Shown: in pieces, positions 50,507 through 51,683 of the stretch
How the letters are laid out: each line of letters begins with the position of its first letter
Numbering within the stretch: the stretch's first letter is position 1
NCBI RefSeq assembly: GCF_004118635.1
Contig: NZ_SDGU01000011.1
Location: forward strand, 1-51,683
Length of the DNA: 51,683 nt
Origin: Chlorobaculum sp. 24CR
GTDB taxonomy: Bacteria > Bacteroidota > Chlorobiia > Chlorobiales > Chlorobiaceae
Reading direction: 5' to 3'
The notes under the pieces: model-generated
The model's input: the letters and a program-made list of their open reading frames with translations, nothing else
The model's database searches: none
What the model was told of the DNA's origin: nothing
Position numbers and translations under genes: made by a program

Positions 50507-51283
50507 ATGGCGCACGAATTCGACGGAAAAAAGTACGAGCAGGCCTCGGCTCACCAGAAGGAGTGGGGCGCGAAGGTGATCGCGGAACTCGATCTCCGGG
50601 GCAACGAAAGCGTGCTCGATCTCGGCTGCGGCGACGGCGCGCTGACCCGCATGATCGCCGACCAGCTTCCGGCGGGCCGCGTGCCTGGCATCGACGCTTC
50701 GCGGGGCATGATCGAGGCCACCACGCCGAAGGCGAAGCCGGGGCTGGAGTTCCGGGTGATGGACATCGACGATCTCGATTTCGACGATGAGTTCGACGTT
50801 ATCTTCTCGAACGCCACGCTGCACTGGGTGAAGGATCACCGCCGCCTTTTGCGCAACGTCCGGCGCGCATTGCGGCCCGGCGGGCGGGTGCGCTTCGACT
50901 TCGCGGGCGACGGCAACTGCATCAATTTCTTCGCGACGATCCGGGAAGCGATGGCGCTCGACCCCTTCGCGGAGGCGTTCGACGGCTTCGAGTGGCCGTG
51001 GTACATGCCCTCCGTCGCCGATTACACGGCGCTCGCCGAAGAGAGCGGCTTGCGCAACGTCAGGGTCTGAGGCGGCAACGCCGACCGCTACTTCCCCGAC
51101 AAGGAGGCGATGATCCGCTGGATCGATCAGCCGAGCATCGTGCCGCTGCTGCCCTGCCTGCCTGAAAGCCAGCGCGGCTCATTCCGCGACTCCGTCGCCC
51201 GTCGCATGGTCGAGCGCACCCTTCAGCCAAGCGGAACCTGCTTCGAAACCTTCCGTCGCATCAACCTTTCGGCGGAGCGGTGA
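50507..51283 (+). pseudogene. SAM-dependent methyltransferase interrupted by an in-frame TGA
   Basis: The reading frame starts at 50507 (MAHEFDGKKYEQASAHQKEWG). It has a Rossmann methyltransferase core, with VLDLGCGDGALTRMIAD as the SAM site and VIFSNATLHWV. This is the layout of trans-aconitate or biotin-like methyltransferases (about 255 residues). A TGA at 51068-51070 breaks the frame after RNVRV, but the frame then continues with GGNADRYFPDKEAMIRWIDQPSIV and FRRINLSAER to a second TGA at 51281-51283. Total length with the read-through is 258 residues. The stop is most simply a W-to-stop mutation or sequencing error. Confidence 0.8.
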
Positions 51284-51683
51284 ACAGTCATCGCGAAAAA
51301 GCGTCATGATCCAGATGTCGGAATCAACACTGAAATCGCGATGCGAAACAGGTTTCAGAAGAGGTTTTTGATATGAAATGAATGATATAAAAAAAATAGA
51401 ATAGTTCGTTTGATTTTACGTTTTGATGCTTTTTTTATATCGCAATTCGTTTTGCTGCATATATTTTCTATATTTGATCGGAGTGCTATTTTTATTGCTT
51501 ATCGTATTAAAAGAGTTATTTTTTACCCTTCAAAACTGAAAAGGGATAAGCGGTGTCATTTCATTTTGCGCGATTGTTATAGCCATCTAAATAAAGGATC
51601 CTCGAAGCAGAGCTTCGAGGTATTTAGAAGAGTTGGAGCTGCTGTGAATGCAACTTTTTATACTCAATTTCTCGACCTTGACT
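51284..51683. other. AT-rich end region without a visible gene
   Basis: 400 bases with a strong rise in AT content from about 51360. The one structure is an inverted repeat CCTCGAAGC / GCTTCGAGG at 51600-51621 with a short AGA loop. It may belong to a terminator or to the leader of a gene outside the window. Confidence 0.45.

Noticed and set aside
51068-51070. TGA as a selenocysteine codon in the methyltransferase gene
   Set aside because: No bacterial SECIS-like hairpin is visible right behind it, and this family has no known selenoprotein members; a nonsense mutation or read error is simpler.

Overview
The window looks like the chromosome of a green sulfur bacterium (Chlorobiaceae, most like Chlorobaculum). 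I infer this from the moderately GC-rich coding sequence, a PucC-type bacteriochlorophyll-delivery (BCD) transporter, and housekeeping genes of the expected character. I could not run a search, so the genus is an inference. Almost all of the window is chromosomal core, interrupted by short AT-richer accessory patches.

Layout. 1-2.2 kb: the end of a probable 6-pyruvoyl-tetrahydropterin synthase-family gene, two unknown membrane or secreted proteins and a small Arg/Asp-rich lipoprotein. 2.2-6.6 kb: a radical SAM gene and a BCD/PucC transporter in one minus-strand unit, then thiC behind a clear TPP riboswitch. 6.6-8.7 kb: a compact mobile patch with a RAYT (Y1-type REP transposase) and an FRG-domain gene. 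The FRG gene sits in what looks like a complete integron gene cassette ending in an attC-like site, and the whole patch lies between the intact thiC end and a decayed second copy of that end. 8.7-13.5 kb: tpiA, a small conserved protein, greA, degP/htrA and trpE. 13.6-20.8 kb: a small membrane protein, lepB, lepA, fmt and def on the minus strand, then a fur-type regulator, an SMR efflux pump and proB on the plus strand. 21-29.7 kb: an AAA/DUF4143 ATPase, an NADPH-FMN reductase, a DUF4403 protein, a uridine-kinase-like P-loop kinase, a nitroreductase, a secreted protein with a duplicated domain and a membrane-anchored 5'-nucleotidase. 30-33.4 kb: an MreB paralogue with an altered nucleotide site, a truncated nitroreductase copy carrying a perfect palindrome, an RTX-repeat protein and a class B-type acid phosphatase. 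33.7-38.6 kb: metY-metX behind a SAM-I riboswitch, then rsmB and a XerC/D recombinase. 38.6-40.5 kb: an accessory patch with an aminotransferase fragment, an unknown membrane protein and a toxin-antitoxin pair. 40.8-51.3 kb: perR-katG, an MFS transporter, a membrane-anchored pentapeptide-repeat protein, proA-lolD, an aquaporin-family channel and a methyltransferase gene broken by an in-frame TGA.

Functional links. Both ends of the glutamate-to-proline route are present but apart (proB at 19.7 kb, proA at 48.2 kb). Direct sulfhydrylation for methionine (MetX, MetY) is a translationally coupled pair with its own S-box. N-formyl metabolism (def-fmt) and lepA-lepB lie in one stretch. Oxidative defence is represented by a PerR-type regulator directly upstream of katG. 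The most unusual material is the 6.5-8.7 kb patch and its link to REP-like palindromes elsewhere in the window: two lie inside the RAYT coding sequence, one lies after proB and two lie in front of perR.
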